DNA from: Sedimentisphaerales bacterium
Lineage (GTDB): Bacteria; Planctomycetota; Phycisphaerae; Sedimentisphaerales; SG8-4
NCBI GenBank assembly: GCA_016928975.1
Contig: JAFGJR010000203.1
Coordinates: forward strand, 1 to 7,561
Direction of reading: 5' to 3'
DNA: 7,561 nucleotides
Of the stretch, positions 1 to 5,656 are shown one piece after another (position 1 is the first letter of the stretch; each line of letters opens with the position of its first letter). The notes beneath the pieces are model-generated. The model searched no databases. It was not told the DNA's origin and saw only the letters and a program-made list of their open reading frames with translations. A program made the translations under genes and the position numbers.

Positions 1-846
1 GGGCGTGCGGCCTTTGGGGGTGTTGTTGAAGACCAGCAGTTGGCGGCCGTCCTGCAAGGTCACGGCGTCGATCCCGGAGTTCGGGTTCGGCATGTCTGTG
101 GCGGTCAACTCGCTCCAGGTCCGGCCTTCGTCTTGCGACCAGCACTGGGAAATGAAGCCGGTGCCCCGTGTGCGGCAGAGCATCTGGAGCCGGCCGCCCG
201 CGTATTGCAGGATCGTTGGTTGAATCACGCCGATTTTGTTGGGATCATTGAGAGGTCCGATGACGGTCCAATTCTCCAGGTCCTTCGTGACTTCCAGGTG
301 GATGCGCCAGCCCATGTTCTCGCTGCTCGACGGGCAGAGAATCCGGCCGTCGCGGAGCTGGACGGGCTTGTCCTTGATCGGCCCGACGACCTCCGGAGGC
401 AGCCGCCGGCGGCCTTGCCAGGTCTTGCCGTTGTCTTTGGAGGTGACCATCTCGCCCCACCATTGGGATGGCGTGGGCCCGACCTTGAAGAACAGCACCA
501 GCGGCCCTTTCTTCGGCTGCAAGAGCACCGGATTCCAGCAGGGGAATCGTTTCTGAGGCGACATGACGCCGTTGGCTACCTCCACGGGCTTCGACCACGC
601 GCCCTTGTCCCAGCGGGAGACCCAGATCCCCACGTCATCCTCGCCTTCATCGGTCCCGGCGAACCATGCGGCCAGCAGTCGGCCGTCTCGCGTCTCGACG
701 ATCGTGGAGGCGTGACATCCCGGCGTCGGAGCACCATCCAGCGGGAAAATCAGCTCCGCGCTGACCACGGGCGATTGCGCCGATGTGATGACAGTCCCCC
801 AACCGATGATGGAAATGACTGTTGCGAGCAGCCTCAGTGTTCTCAT
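1..846 (-). CDS. Secreted sialidase-like BNR-repeat protein (partial, C-terminus beyond left edge)
   Basis: The minus frame from the ATG at 846 is open for 282 codons to the window edge, so the C-terminus is missing. Residues 1-24 form a signal peptide (MRTLRLLATVISIIGWG, then a small-residue region TSAQS), so export is expected. Two Asp-box motifs of six-bladed sialidase propellers are clear: SKDNGKTW (136-143) and SQDEGRTW (237-244). The stretch 43-64 (GCHASTIVE, then LLAAWFAG) and NPNSGIDAV near 254-262 match the predicted-neuraminidase family (BNR_2, COG4692) as I remember it. The classical FRIP motif of GH33 sialidases is not seen near the N-terminus, so true sialidase activity is uncertain; another glycan hydrolase specificity is possible. 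The start is supported by a GAGGT ribosome site 7 bases upstream. The gene is transcribed divergently from the activase gene. Family call is strong, substrate unknown. Confidence 0.88.
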   Translation of the reverse strand, partial: MRTLRLLATVISIIGWGTVITSAQSPVVSAELIFPLDGAPTPGCHASTIVETRDGRLLAAWFAGTDEGEDDVGIWVSRWDKGAWSKPVEVANGVMSPQKRFPCWNPVLLQPKKGPLVLFFKVGPTPSQWWGEMVTSKDNGKTWQGRRRLPPEVVGPIKDKPVQLRDGRILCPSSSENMGWRIHLEVTKDLENWTVIGPLNDPNKIGVIQPTILQYAGGRLQMLCRTRGTGFISQCWSQDEGRTWSELTATDMPNPNSGIDAVTLQDGRQLLVFNNTPKGRTP

Positions 847-853
847 GGCATGC

Positions 854-858
854 ACCTC
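854..858 (-). promoter_or_regulatory. Ribosome binding site of the sialidase-like gene
   Basis: GAGGT on the minus strand lies 7 bases before the ATG at 846. It fixes that start over the out-of-frame ATG at 851. Confidence 0.6.
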
Positions 859-872
859 GAATCTCCATTTTC

Positions 873-923
873 GGGTCACGTGTGGCTTCAGCCGACAACC
901 AATATGGTAATCCACTGTGACCC
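873..923. repeat. Imperfect inverted repeat in the divergent intergenic region
   Basis: The left arm GGGTCACGTGTGG (873-885) and right arm CCACTGTGACCC (912-923) are complementary over GGGTCAC/GTGACCC plus GTGG/CCAC, with one small internal mismatch and a 26-base centre. It could be an operator for a dimeric regulator, since it covers the candidate minus-strand -10. It could also be a hairpin in the 5' leader of the sialidase-like transcript. No regulator gene is in the window. Confidence 0.5.
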
Positions 924-932
924 GCCGGTAAA
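904..932 (-). promoter_or_regulatory. Candidate sigma-70-like promoter for the sialidase-like gene
   Basis: On the minus strand TTTACC (927-932) and TACCAT (904-909) are separated by exactly 17 bases, about 50 bases before the start codon. The hexamers match consensus only partly, so this is a weak prediction from position and spacing. It lies inside the span of the inverted repeat at 873-923. Confidence 0.25.
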
Positions 933-941
933 GCTCGCGCC

Positions 942-970
942 TTGCGTTTTGGCCCTGTTTTGGGTATTCT
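942..970 (+). promoter_or_regulatory. Candidate sigma-70-like promoter for the activase/dehydratase pair
   Basis: TTGCGT (942-947) and TATTCT (965-970) are separated by 17 bases, and the inferred transcript start is about 35 bases before the GTG at 1013. The match is 3 of 6 at -35 and 4 of 6 at -10, so it is suggestive only. It is the best-spaced pair I see upstream of the plus-strand genes. Confidence 0.33.
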
Positions 971-1012
971 GAACGTGGGCAAGGATTTCTGTGTTCCGTT
1001 GGACAAGTAGAA

Positions 1013-1972
1013 GTGGCAGATCCAAAAGAGCTACGCGTTCGCAATCAACTGGTGAGCCGGGACCAGGTCGTGTCCGGATGCGTGTTCGATATCAAACGGT
1101 ACGCGATCCACGATGGGCCGGGGATTCGCACGACGGTCTTCTTCAAGGGCTGTCCGCTGCGCTGCCGATGGTGCCACAATCCCGAGAGCTGGCGTCCGGC
1201 CCCCGAGATGAGCCTACGGCTCAGTCGTTGCGTGCGGTGCGGGCGATGCGTCGAACTGTGCCCGCAGGAGGCCGTATCTCTCCTGGAGAATGGGCCGGTG
1301 ACAGACCCCGAACGGTGCACCCTGTGCGGGGCGTGCATCGCCGCGTGTCCCGCCGGAGCGAGGGAAATCATCGGGCGGGCAATGACGGTGGATGAGGTAA
1401 TGGCACAGGTAAGGAAGGATACGATCTTCTACGACCAGTCGGGCGGCGGCGTGACCTTCTCCGGCGGCGAGCCCCTGATGCAGCCGGCGTTTCTGCTGGC
1501 GCTGCTGGCCGCCTGTCGAGCCGAGGGGATTCGCACCGCTGTCGATACGACGTGCGATGGGGAGCCGCCGGTCGTCCAGCGGGTCGCGGAGAGCGCCGAT
1601 CTGTTGCTCTGCGATATCAAGCACGTGGATAGCCGGTTGCATGAGCGGTTCACCGGCGTGGGCAACGAGCGAATCCTGAGCAATGTCCAGATGCTGGCGC
1701 GTATTGCGAAGGAGATTCACATCCGGATCCCGATCGTGCCGGACTTCAACAGCGGCCGGGACGACATCGAGCAGACGGCCCGGTTCGTGCAGTCATTGAA
1801 GACGGTTCGCCGGGTCGATATCCTGCCCTACAATCGCGGCGGCCTGGAAAAGGCCGTGCGCCTGACCGGCCAGATCGATTTGATGCAGGCCCAGGTCCCG
1901 AGCGATGATACAATGTCGGGAATCGCAGAGACCCTCAGAGGGTACGGATTCGAGGTCAAGATAGGAGGCTGA
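1013..1972 (+). CDS. hypE: Glycyl-radical enzyme activating protein (radical SAM), probable HypD activase
   Basis: 319 residues. This enzyme cleaves S-adenosylmethionine and abstracts a hydrogen from the glycyl-loop glycine of its partner, under anaerobic conditions in the cytoplasm. The radical SAM signature CPLRCRWC has cysteines 47, 51 and 54 (CX3CX2C). It follows the family-typical [16 protein letters not shown] (32-47). A ferredoxin-like insert carries two 4Fe-4S cluster motifs: C73, C76, C79, C83 and C102, C105, C108, C112. FSGGEP (149-154) is the SAM-binding GGE region, and DIKHVD (201-206) is also typical. The partner is inferred from the dehydratase gene just downstream on the same strand. 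The GTG start has only a weak upstream GGA. In-frame GTGs at 1052 and 1070 remain possible, because family conservation begins near residue 22. The symbol hypE here means the hydroxyproline system, not hydrogenase maturation. Confidence 0.9.
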   Translation: MADPKELRVRNQLVSRDQVVSGCVFDIKRYAIHDGPGIRTTVFFKGCPLRCRWCHNPESWRPAPEMSLRLSRCVRCGRCVELCPQEAVSLLENGPVTDPERCTLCGACIAACPAGAREIIGRAMTVDEVMAQVRKDTIFYDQSGGGVTFSGGEPLMQPAFLLALLAACRAEGIRTAVDTTCDGEPPVVQRVAESADLLLCDIKHVDSRLHERFTGVGNERILSNVQMLARIAKEIHIRIPIVPDFNSGRDDIEQTARFVQSLKTVRRVDILPYNRGGLEKAVRLTGQIDLMQAQVPSDDTMSGIAETLRGYGFEVKIGG

Positions 1973-1978
1973 GGAGAA

Positions 1979-2131
1979 GTACGAATATCGAAATCCGAAA
2001 TCTGAAACAAATTCAAAGCAGGAATCTCAAATGTCCAAAACGCTGGCGCTGTGCGGTGGGAGCCCTTTGGGATTTCGAGTTCTGGTCATTCGTGCTTGTT
2101 TCGGATTTCGTGCTTCGAATTTCGGATTTCC
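1979..2131. repeat. Dispersed low-complexity intergenic repeat with inverted copies of CGAAATCCGAAA
   Basis: The spacer between the activase and dehydratase genes is unlike the coding DNA around it. CGAAATCCGAAA (1989-2000) recurs as its exact reverse complement TTTCGGATTTCG (2099-2110), and TTTCGGATTTC appears again at 2120-2130. GAAACAA (2004-2010) also pairs with TTGTTTC (2096-2102). The left part shows a rough 7-base period (AAATCCG, AAATCTG, AAACAAA). From general familiarity, such tracts are scattered between genes in some Planctomycetota and related metagenomic genomes. Their function is unknown. They may form a long-range RNA or DNA hairpin here, which could affect expression of the downstream gene. 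Confidence 0.7.
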
Positions 2132-2143
2132 CCGCGGTTGCGT

Positions 2144-2147
2144 GGAG
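2144..2147 (+). promoter_or_regulatory. hypD: Ribosome binding site deciding the dehydratase start
   Basis: GGAG sits 5 bases before the ATG at 2153 and 8 bases before the ATG at 2156. It argues against the longer in-frame reading from a GTG at 2051, whose first 34 codons translate the intergenic repeat. Confidence 0.6.
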
Positions 2148-2152
2148 TTGAT

Positions 2153-4519
2153 ATGATGAACGAACGAGTGGCGAAGCTGCGGCAGCAGAGCATCGAGGCC
2201 AAGCCCTGCATCTCCTCCGAGCGGGCGGAACTGATGACCGCGTTCTATCAAAGCGATGTCCCCCTGCGGGAGTCGGTGCCGGTCTGTCGGGCGCTGGCCT
2301 TCAAGTACCTGATGGAGCGCAAGACGATTTGCCTCAACGAGGGCGAGCTGATCGTCGGCGAGAAAGGCCCGGCGCCTAAGGCTACCCCGACCTATCCGGA
2401 GCTATGCTGTCACAGTCTTCAGGACCTGCAAATCCTCAACGATCGCGAGAAGATCCCGTTTGCCGTCTCGGAGGACGTCCGCCGGGTGTATCGCGAGAAG
2501 ATCATCCCCTTCTGGACGGGCAAGACGATGCGGGAGAAGATCTTCCGCGAGATGGACGAGCCCTGGCACCACGCGTATGGGGCCGGGATGTTCACCGAGT
2601 TCATGGAGCAGCGATCGCCCGGCCATACCGTGCTCGACAACAAGATCTATCGCAAGGGCATGCTCGACTTCATGCAGGATATCCAGCGAAGCCTCCACAA
2701 TCTCGACTACCTCAATGACCCGCAGGCTTACGCCAGAGAGCAGGAGCTCGAAGCCATGCTCATCTGCATCAAGGCCCTGATCCGCTTTGCCGAGCGCCAC
2801 GCGGAAAAGGCCAGAGAGCTTGCGGCTCGCGAAGCGAATCCGCAGCGAAAGGCCGAACTGGAGCGGATCGCCGAGGTCTGCTCGCACGTCCCCGCGCACG
2901 CCCCGCGCGACTTCCGGGAGGCGCTGCAATACTATTGGTTCGTGCACCTGGGCGTGACGACGGAGATGAATCCGTGGGACTCGTTCTGCCCGGGCCGACT
3001 GGACCAGCACCTGTATCCGTTCTACAAAAAGGGCCTCGAAGAGGGGACTCTGACGACCGAGCAGGCCAGAGAGCTCCTACAATGCTTCTGGATCAAGTTC
3101 AACAACCAGCCGGCCCCGCCGAAGGTCGGCGTCACCGCCGCCGAGAGCGGCACGTACACGGACTTCGCCCAGATCAACACCGGCGGCATGAAGGAAGACG
3201 GCTCCGACGGGGTCAACGACGTGACGTATCTGGTTCTGGACGTGGTCGAGGAGATGCGCCTGGTGCAGCCGAGCTCGTCGATCCAGGTGAGCAAGAAGAA
3301 CCCCGACCGGTTCATCCAGCGTGCGGCCCGGATCATCCGCACCGGCTTCGGCCAGCCCTCCGTCTTCAATTGCGACCTGATCGCGCAGGAATTGATCCGC
3401 ATGGGCAAGTCCGTCGCCGATGCCCGCAACGGCGGCTCCAGCGGCTGCGTCGAAGTCGGCGCCTTCGGCAAGGAAGCCTACATCCTGACCGGCTACTTCA
3501 GCCTGCCCAAGGTGCTGGAGTTGACTCTGAACAATGGCATCGACCCGAGGACCGGCAAGCGAATCGGCCTGGAAACCGGCGAGCCCACGCAATTCGGCTC
3601 GTTCGAGCAGCTTTTCGAGGCCTATCGCCGGCAGCTCAACTACCTGATCGACGTCAAGATGCGGGGCAACAACATCATCGAGCGTCTATACGCGACCCAC
3701 ATGCCCGCACCATTCCTGTCGGTGCTGATCGACGACTGCATCGCCAATGGCCGGGACTATCATGACGGCGGCGCCCGCTACAACACCAACTACATCCAGG
3801 GCGTCGGCCTGGGGACGATCACGGACGCCCTGACCGCGATCAAGTACCACGTCTTCGACAAGAAGACATTCACGATGGCGGACCTGCTGGCCGCGCTTCG
3901 AGCCGACTTTGAGGGCTATGAAGACCTTCACGCAACGCTGCGGCAGAGGACTCCCAAGTATGGTAATGACGATGATTACGCGGACGACGTGATGCGGTCG
4001 GTCTTTGAGACATACTTCCAGGCCGTGGATGGCCGGCCCACCGCCCGGGGCGGCCGCTACCGCATCAATCTGCTGCCAACCACCGTCCATGTCTACTTCG
4101 GCGCCGTCATGGGCGCGACGCCCGACGGCCGCAAGGCAGGTCTGCCTCTATCCGAAGGCATCTCCCCGGTCCAGGGCGCGGATCGACAAGGCCCGACGGC
4201 GGTCCTCAAATCCGCCGCCAAGATGGATCACGGCCGCACCGGCGGCACGCTGCTCAACATGAAATTCACCCCTCAGGTCCTCGAAGGTGACGACGGCCTC
4301 GTGAATCTCAAGGACCTGATCCGTGCGTACTTTCGCCTCGACGGCCACCACGTCCAGTTCAACGTCGTGGGCGCCGAGACCCTGCGCCAGGCACAGGCCA
4401 AGCCCGAGGAATATCAGAACCTGATCGTCCGCGTCGCCGGCTACAGCGACTACTTCGTCGATCTCGGCAAAGACCTCCAAAACGAAATCATCGCCCGCAC
4501 CGAGCAGAAGGCGTTCTGA
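2153..4519 (+). CDS. hypD: Glycyl radical enzyme, trans-4-hydroxy-L-proline dehydratase (HypD)
   Basis: 788 residues, close to the roughly 790 of Clostridioides difficile HypD. HypD dehydrates trans-4-hydroxy-L-proline to pyrroline-5-carboxylate, which ProC then reduces to proline. Visible signatures: SSGCVE with the thiyl-radical Cys432, and RVAGYSDYF with the glycyl radical Gly763, 25 residues from the end. Active-site residues recalled for C. difficile HypD (H160, D278, S334, F340, C434, E436, Y450, T645, G765) all occur here at minus two: H158, D276, S332, F338, C432, E434, Y448, T643, G763. D337 and the segment GELIVGEKG also match. This separates it from pyruvate formate-lyase (Cys-Cys) and from choline, glycerol or propanediol lyases, whose segment is usually GCVEP; here it is CVEVG. 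The gene follows its activase by 180 bases. ATG 2156 is an alternative start. The comparison is from memory. The symbol is not hydrogenase-maturation hypD. Confidence 0.88.
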   Translation: MMNERVAKLRQQSIEAKPCISSERAELMTAFYQSDVPLRESVPVCRALAFKYLMERKTICLNEGELIVGEKGPAPKATPTYPELCCHSLQDLQILNDREKIPFAVSEDVRRVYREKIIPFWTGKTMREKIFREMDEPWHHAYGAGMFTEFMEQRSPGHTVLDNKIYRKGMLDFMQDIQRSLHNLDYLNDPQAYAREQELEAMLICIKALIRFAERHAEKARELAAREANPQRKAELERIAEVCSHVPAHAPRDFREALQYYWFVHLGVTTEMNPWDSFCPGRLDQHLYPFYKKGLEEGTLTTEQARELLQCFWIKFNNQPAPPKVGVTAAESGTYTDFAQINTGGMKEDGSDGVNDVTYLVLDVVEEMRLVQPSSSIQVSKKNPDRFIQRAARIIRTGFGQPSVFNCDLIAQELIRMGKSVADARNGGSSGCVEVGAFGKEAYILTGYFSLPKVLELTLNNGIDPRTGKRIGLETGEPTQFGSFEQLFEAYRRQLNYLIDVKMRGNNIIERLYATHMPAPFLSVLIDDCIANGRDYHDGGARYNTNYIQGVGLGTITDALTAIKYHVFDKKTFTMADLLAALRADFEGYEDLHATLRQRTPKYGNDDDYADDVMRSVFETYFQAVDGRPTARGGRYRINLLPTTVHVYFGAVMGATPDGRKAGLPLSEGISPVQGADRQGPTAVLKSAAKMDHGRTGGTLLNMKFTPQVLEGDDGLVNLKDLIRAYFRLDGHHVQFNVVGAETLRQAQAKPEEYQNLIVRVAGYSDYFVDLGKDLQNEIIARTEQKAF

Positions 4520-4529
4520 AGGGGATAGC

Positions 4530-4556
4530 CACAGAGTGCACCGAGGACCCAGAGAG
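4530..4556 (+). repeat. Three degenerate 9-bp tandem units (CACAGAG-type)
   Basis: CACAGAGTG, CACCGAGGA and CCCAGAGAG run head to tail between the dehydratase stop and the next gene. Related 'CCACAGAGGCACAGAGGACACAGAG' tracts are, to my recollection, common intergenic low-complexity sequence in several environmental bacterial groups. The middle unit supplies the likely ribosome site of the next gene, and the last unit ends in the first base of its GTG. Confidence 0.55.
4543..4547 (+). promoter_or_regulatory. Ribosome binding site of the DUF2283-like gene
   Basis: GAGGA lies 8 bases before the GTG at 4556 and supports that start codon. It is embedded in the 9-bp tandem repeat. Confidence 0.5.
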
Positions 4557-4879
4557 TGGAAGCGAAGCTGACATTCAAATATGATCGTGAGGCCGACATC
4601 CTCCATATCGACAAGTGCCCGCCGCATGTGGAGCAGGAGTCAGAAGAGCTGCCGGATGAGATCATCGCGAGGCTCAACCCCGACACCCGAGAAGTCGAGA
4701 ACCTGGAGGTGTCGTTCTTCTCAACGCGCCTCCTGCGGACGGACCTGTTTGAACTGCTGGTCGGTGCTGATCTGCGGCTCACCGGTGCCAACGGCAGCCG
4801 GTCAGAGTACCGACTGTGTCGAAGGGAAAGGCGGCTGGACGACCAAGGCATAGTTCGGGGGATTGATTGCAGGACGTGA
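4556..4879 (+). CDS. Small DUF2283-like protein of unknown function
   Basis: 107 residues with a GTG start. The N-terminal part KLTFKYDREADILHID (4-19) has the beta-strand pattern 'YDxEADxLYI' of DUF2283 proteins. NPDTREVENLEVSFFSTRLL follows, matching the usual second half, where a conserved Asp/Asn turn precedes 'VxNLEV'. The core ends near residue 80 (LRLTGAN). The last 27 or so residues are basic and not typical; they overlap the leader and start of the RNase HI gene, so the tail may simply have been extended by loss of an earlier stop. It starts 36 bases after the dehydratase stop and could be co-transcribed with it. No function is established for the family as far as I know, and no catalytic motif is visible. 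Confidence in the gene is good; in the family, moderate. Confidence 0.7.
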   Translation: MEAKLTFKYDREADILHIDKCPPHVEQESEELPDEIIARLNPDTREVENLEVSFFSTRLLRTDLFELLVGADLRLTGANGSRSEYRLCRRERRLDDQGIVRGIDCRT

Positions 4880-5565
4880 CGATCTACACGGATGGGGCGG
4901 CGGAGCCGAACCCTGGACCGGGCGGCTATGGGGTCGTGCTGATTTGCGGCCACCATCGCAGGGAGCTCGCGGGTGGGTTCGCCCGGACCACGAACAACCG
5001 CATGGAAATCCTGGCGGCGATCAAGGGACTCGAAGCGCTCAAGGCTTCCTGCAAGGTCCGGCTGCACAGCGATTCCCAATATCTCGTGAACGCCATGACG
5101 CTGGGCTGGGCCCGGCGCTGGCAGGCCCACGACTGGAAACGCAACCGTCACGACAAGGCTGTCAATCCGGACCTGTGGGAGCGCTTGATCGCCCTGTGTG
5201 ACACGCACGAGGTGCAGTTCGTCTGGGTGCGGGGCCACGCGGGCCACCGCGAGAACGAACGCTGCGACTACCTCGCCGTCCAGGCCGCCCAACAACCCAA
5301 TCTCCCTGCGGACGAAGGCTACAGGGAGCAGTCCCAGCCGCAGGTAGAAGCCCGGCGGCGACTCACTGTGACAGAGATCCACTCGACGGCGAAGATTACT
5401 GAAGAAGGGCAGCCTTGCCGAAAATGCTCCACGCCGGTAGTCAAACGCACCCCACGCCATCACAAACGTAAGCACGGCCAGTCCTACTACTACGAGTACT
5501 ACCTTTACTGCCCCACGTGCTGTACCCAGTACATGACCGACGATGCCAAACGTCTATACGCGTGA
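4867..5565 (+). CDS. rnhA: Ribonuclease HI with C-terminal zinc-ribbon-like extension
   Basis: 232 residues against about 155 for E. coli RNase HI. It cleaves the RNA strand of RNA:DNA hybrids (primers, R-loops) using two metal ions. The catalytic set is complete: D9 in IYTDGA, E47 in TNNRMEI, D69 in LHSDSQYL, and H124 and D134 in VRGHAGHRENERCD. The handle-region segment WARRWQAHDWKR and the NPDLWERL helix are also typical of type 1. Residues 142-180 look like a polar linker. Residues 181-232 carry CRKC (184, 187) and CPTC (215, 218) around a basic stretch and YYYEYYLYC, consistent with a zinc ribbon. The start is TTG at 4867, with GGGGG 5 bases upstream (4857-4861) and a 13-base overlap with the preceding gene, which suggests translational coupling. 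GTG at 4876 would drop only three residues but has poor ribosome-site spacing. Confidence 0.92.
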   Translation: MQDVTIYTDGAAEPNPGPGGYGVVLICGHHRRELAGGFARTTNNRMEILAAIKGLEALKASCKVRLHSDSQYLVNAMTLGWARRWQAHDWKRNRHDKAVNPDLWERLIALCDTHEVQFVWVRGHAGHRENERCDYLAVQAAQQPNLPADEGYREQSQPQVEARRRLTVTEIHSTAKITEEGQPCRKCSTPVVKRTPRHHKRKHGQSYYYEYYLYCPTCCTQYMTDDAKRLYA

Positions 5566-5656
5566 GAGGTTCCGAGCACATCGACCACCCACGTTGTCGG
5601 TTGGCCTGCCTGCGTGTGGCATAGCGTCATCTTCATGACACGGCGAAGGACGGGGT
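5566..5656. other. Convergent intergenic gap without a clear terminator
   Basis: These 91 bases separate the stops of RNase HI (plus) and the propeller protein (minus). The only hairpin I find is GTCAT-CTTC-ATGAC, a 5-bp stem with no T-tract, which is too weak to call as a terminator. Confidence 0.4.

Noticed and set aside
40..972. 310-codon plus-strand open frame
   Set aside because: It lies antisense to the sialidase-like gene, which has a signal peptide, Asp boxes and a ribosome site. The plus-strand product is Arg/Pro/His-rich with no domain.
1979..2131. CRISPR array or transposon end
   Set aside because: The repeat units are short and degenerate, with no uniform spacers, no transposase and no target-site duplication that I can see.
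2051..2152. N-terminal extension of the dehydratase from a GTG at 2051
   Set aside because: The 34 residues are a translation of the intergenic repeat, and a good GGAG ribosome site precedes the ATGs at 2153 and 2156.
3077..3592. 171-codon minus-strand open frame within the dehydratase
   Set aside because: Fully inside hypD, including its catalytic cysteine region; a frame shadow.
4450..5475. 341-codon minus-strand open frame
   Set aside because: It spans antisense to the end of the dehydratase, the DUF2283-like gene and RNase HI, all of which have recognisable motifs. The product has no recognisable motif and is a shadow of GC-rich codon use.
5625..5642. Hairpin GTCAT-CTTC-ATGAC as a terminator for RNase HI
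   Set aside because: Only 5 base pairs with no following T-tract; expected by chance in a sequence of this size.
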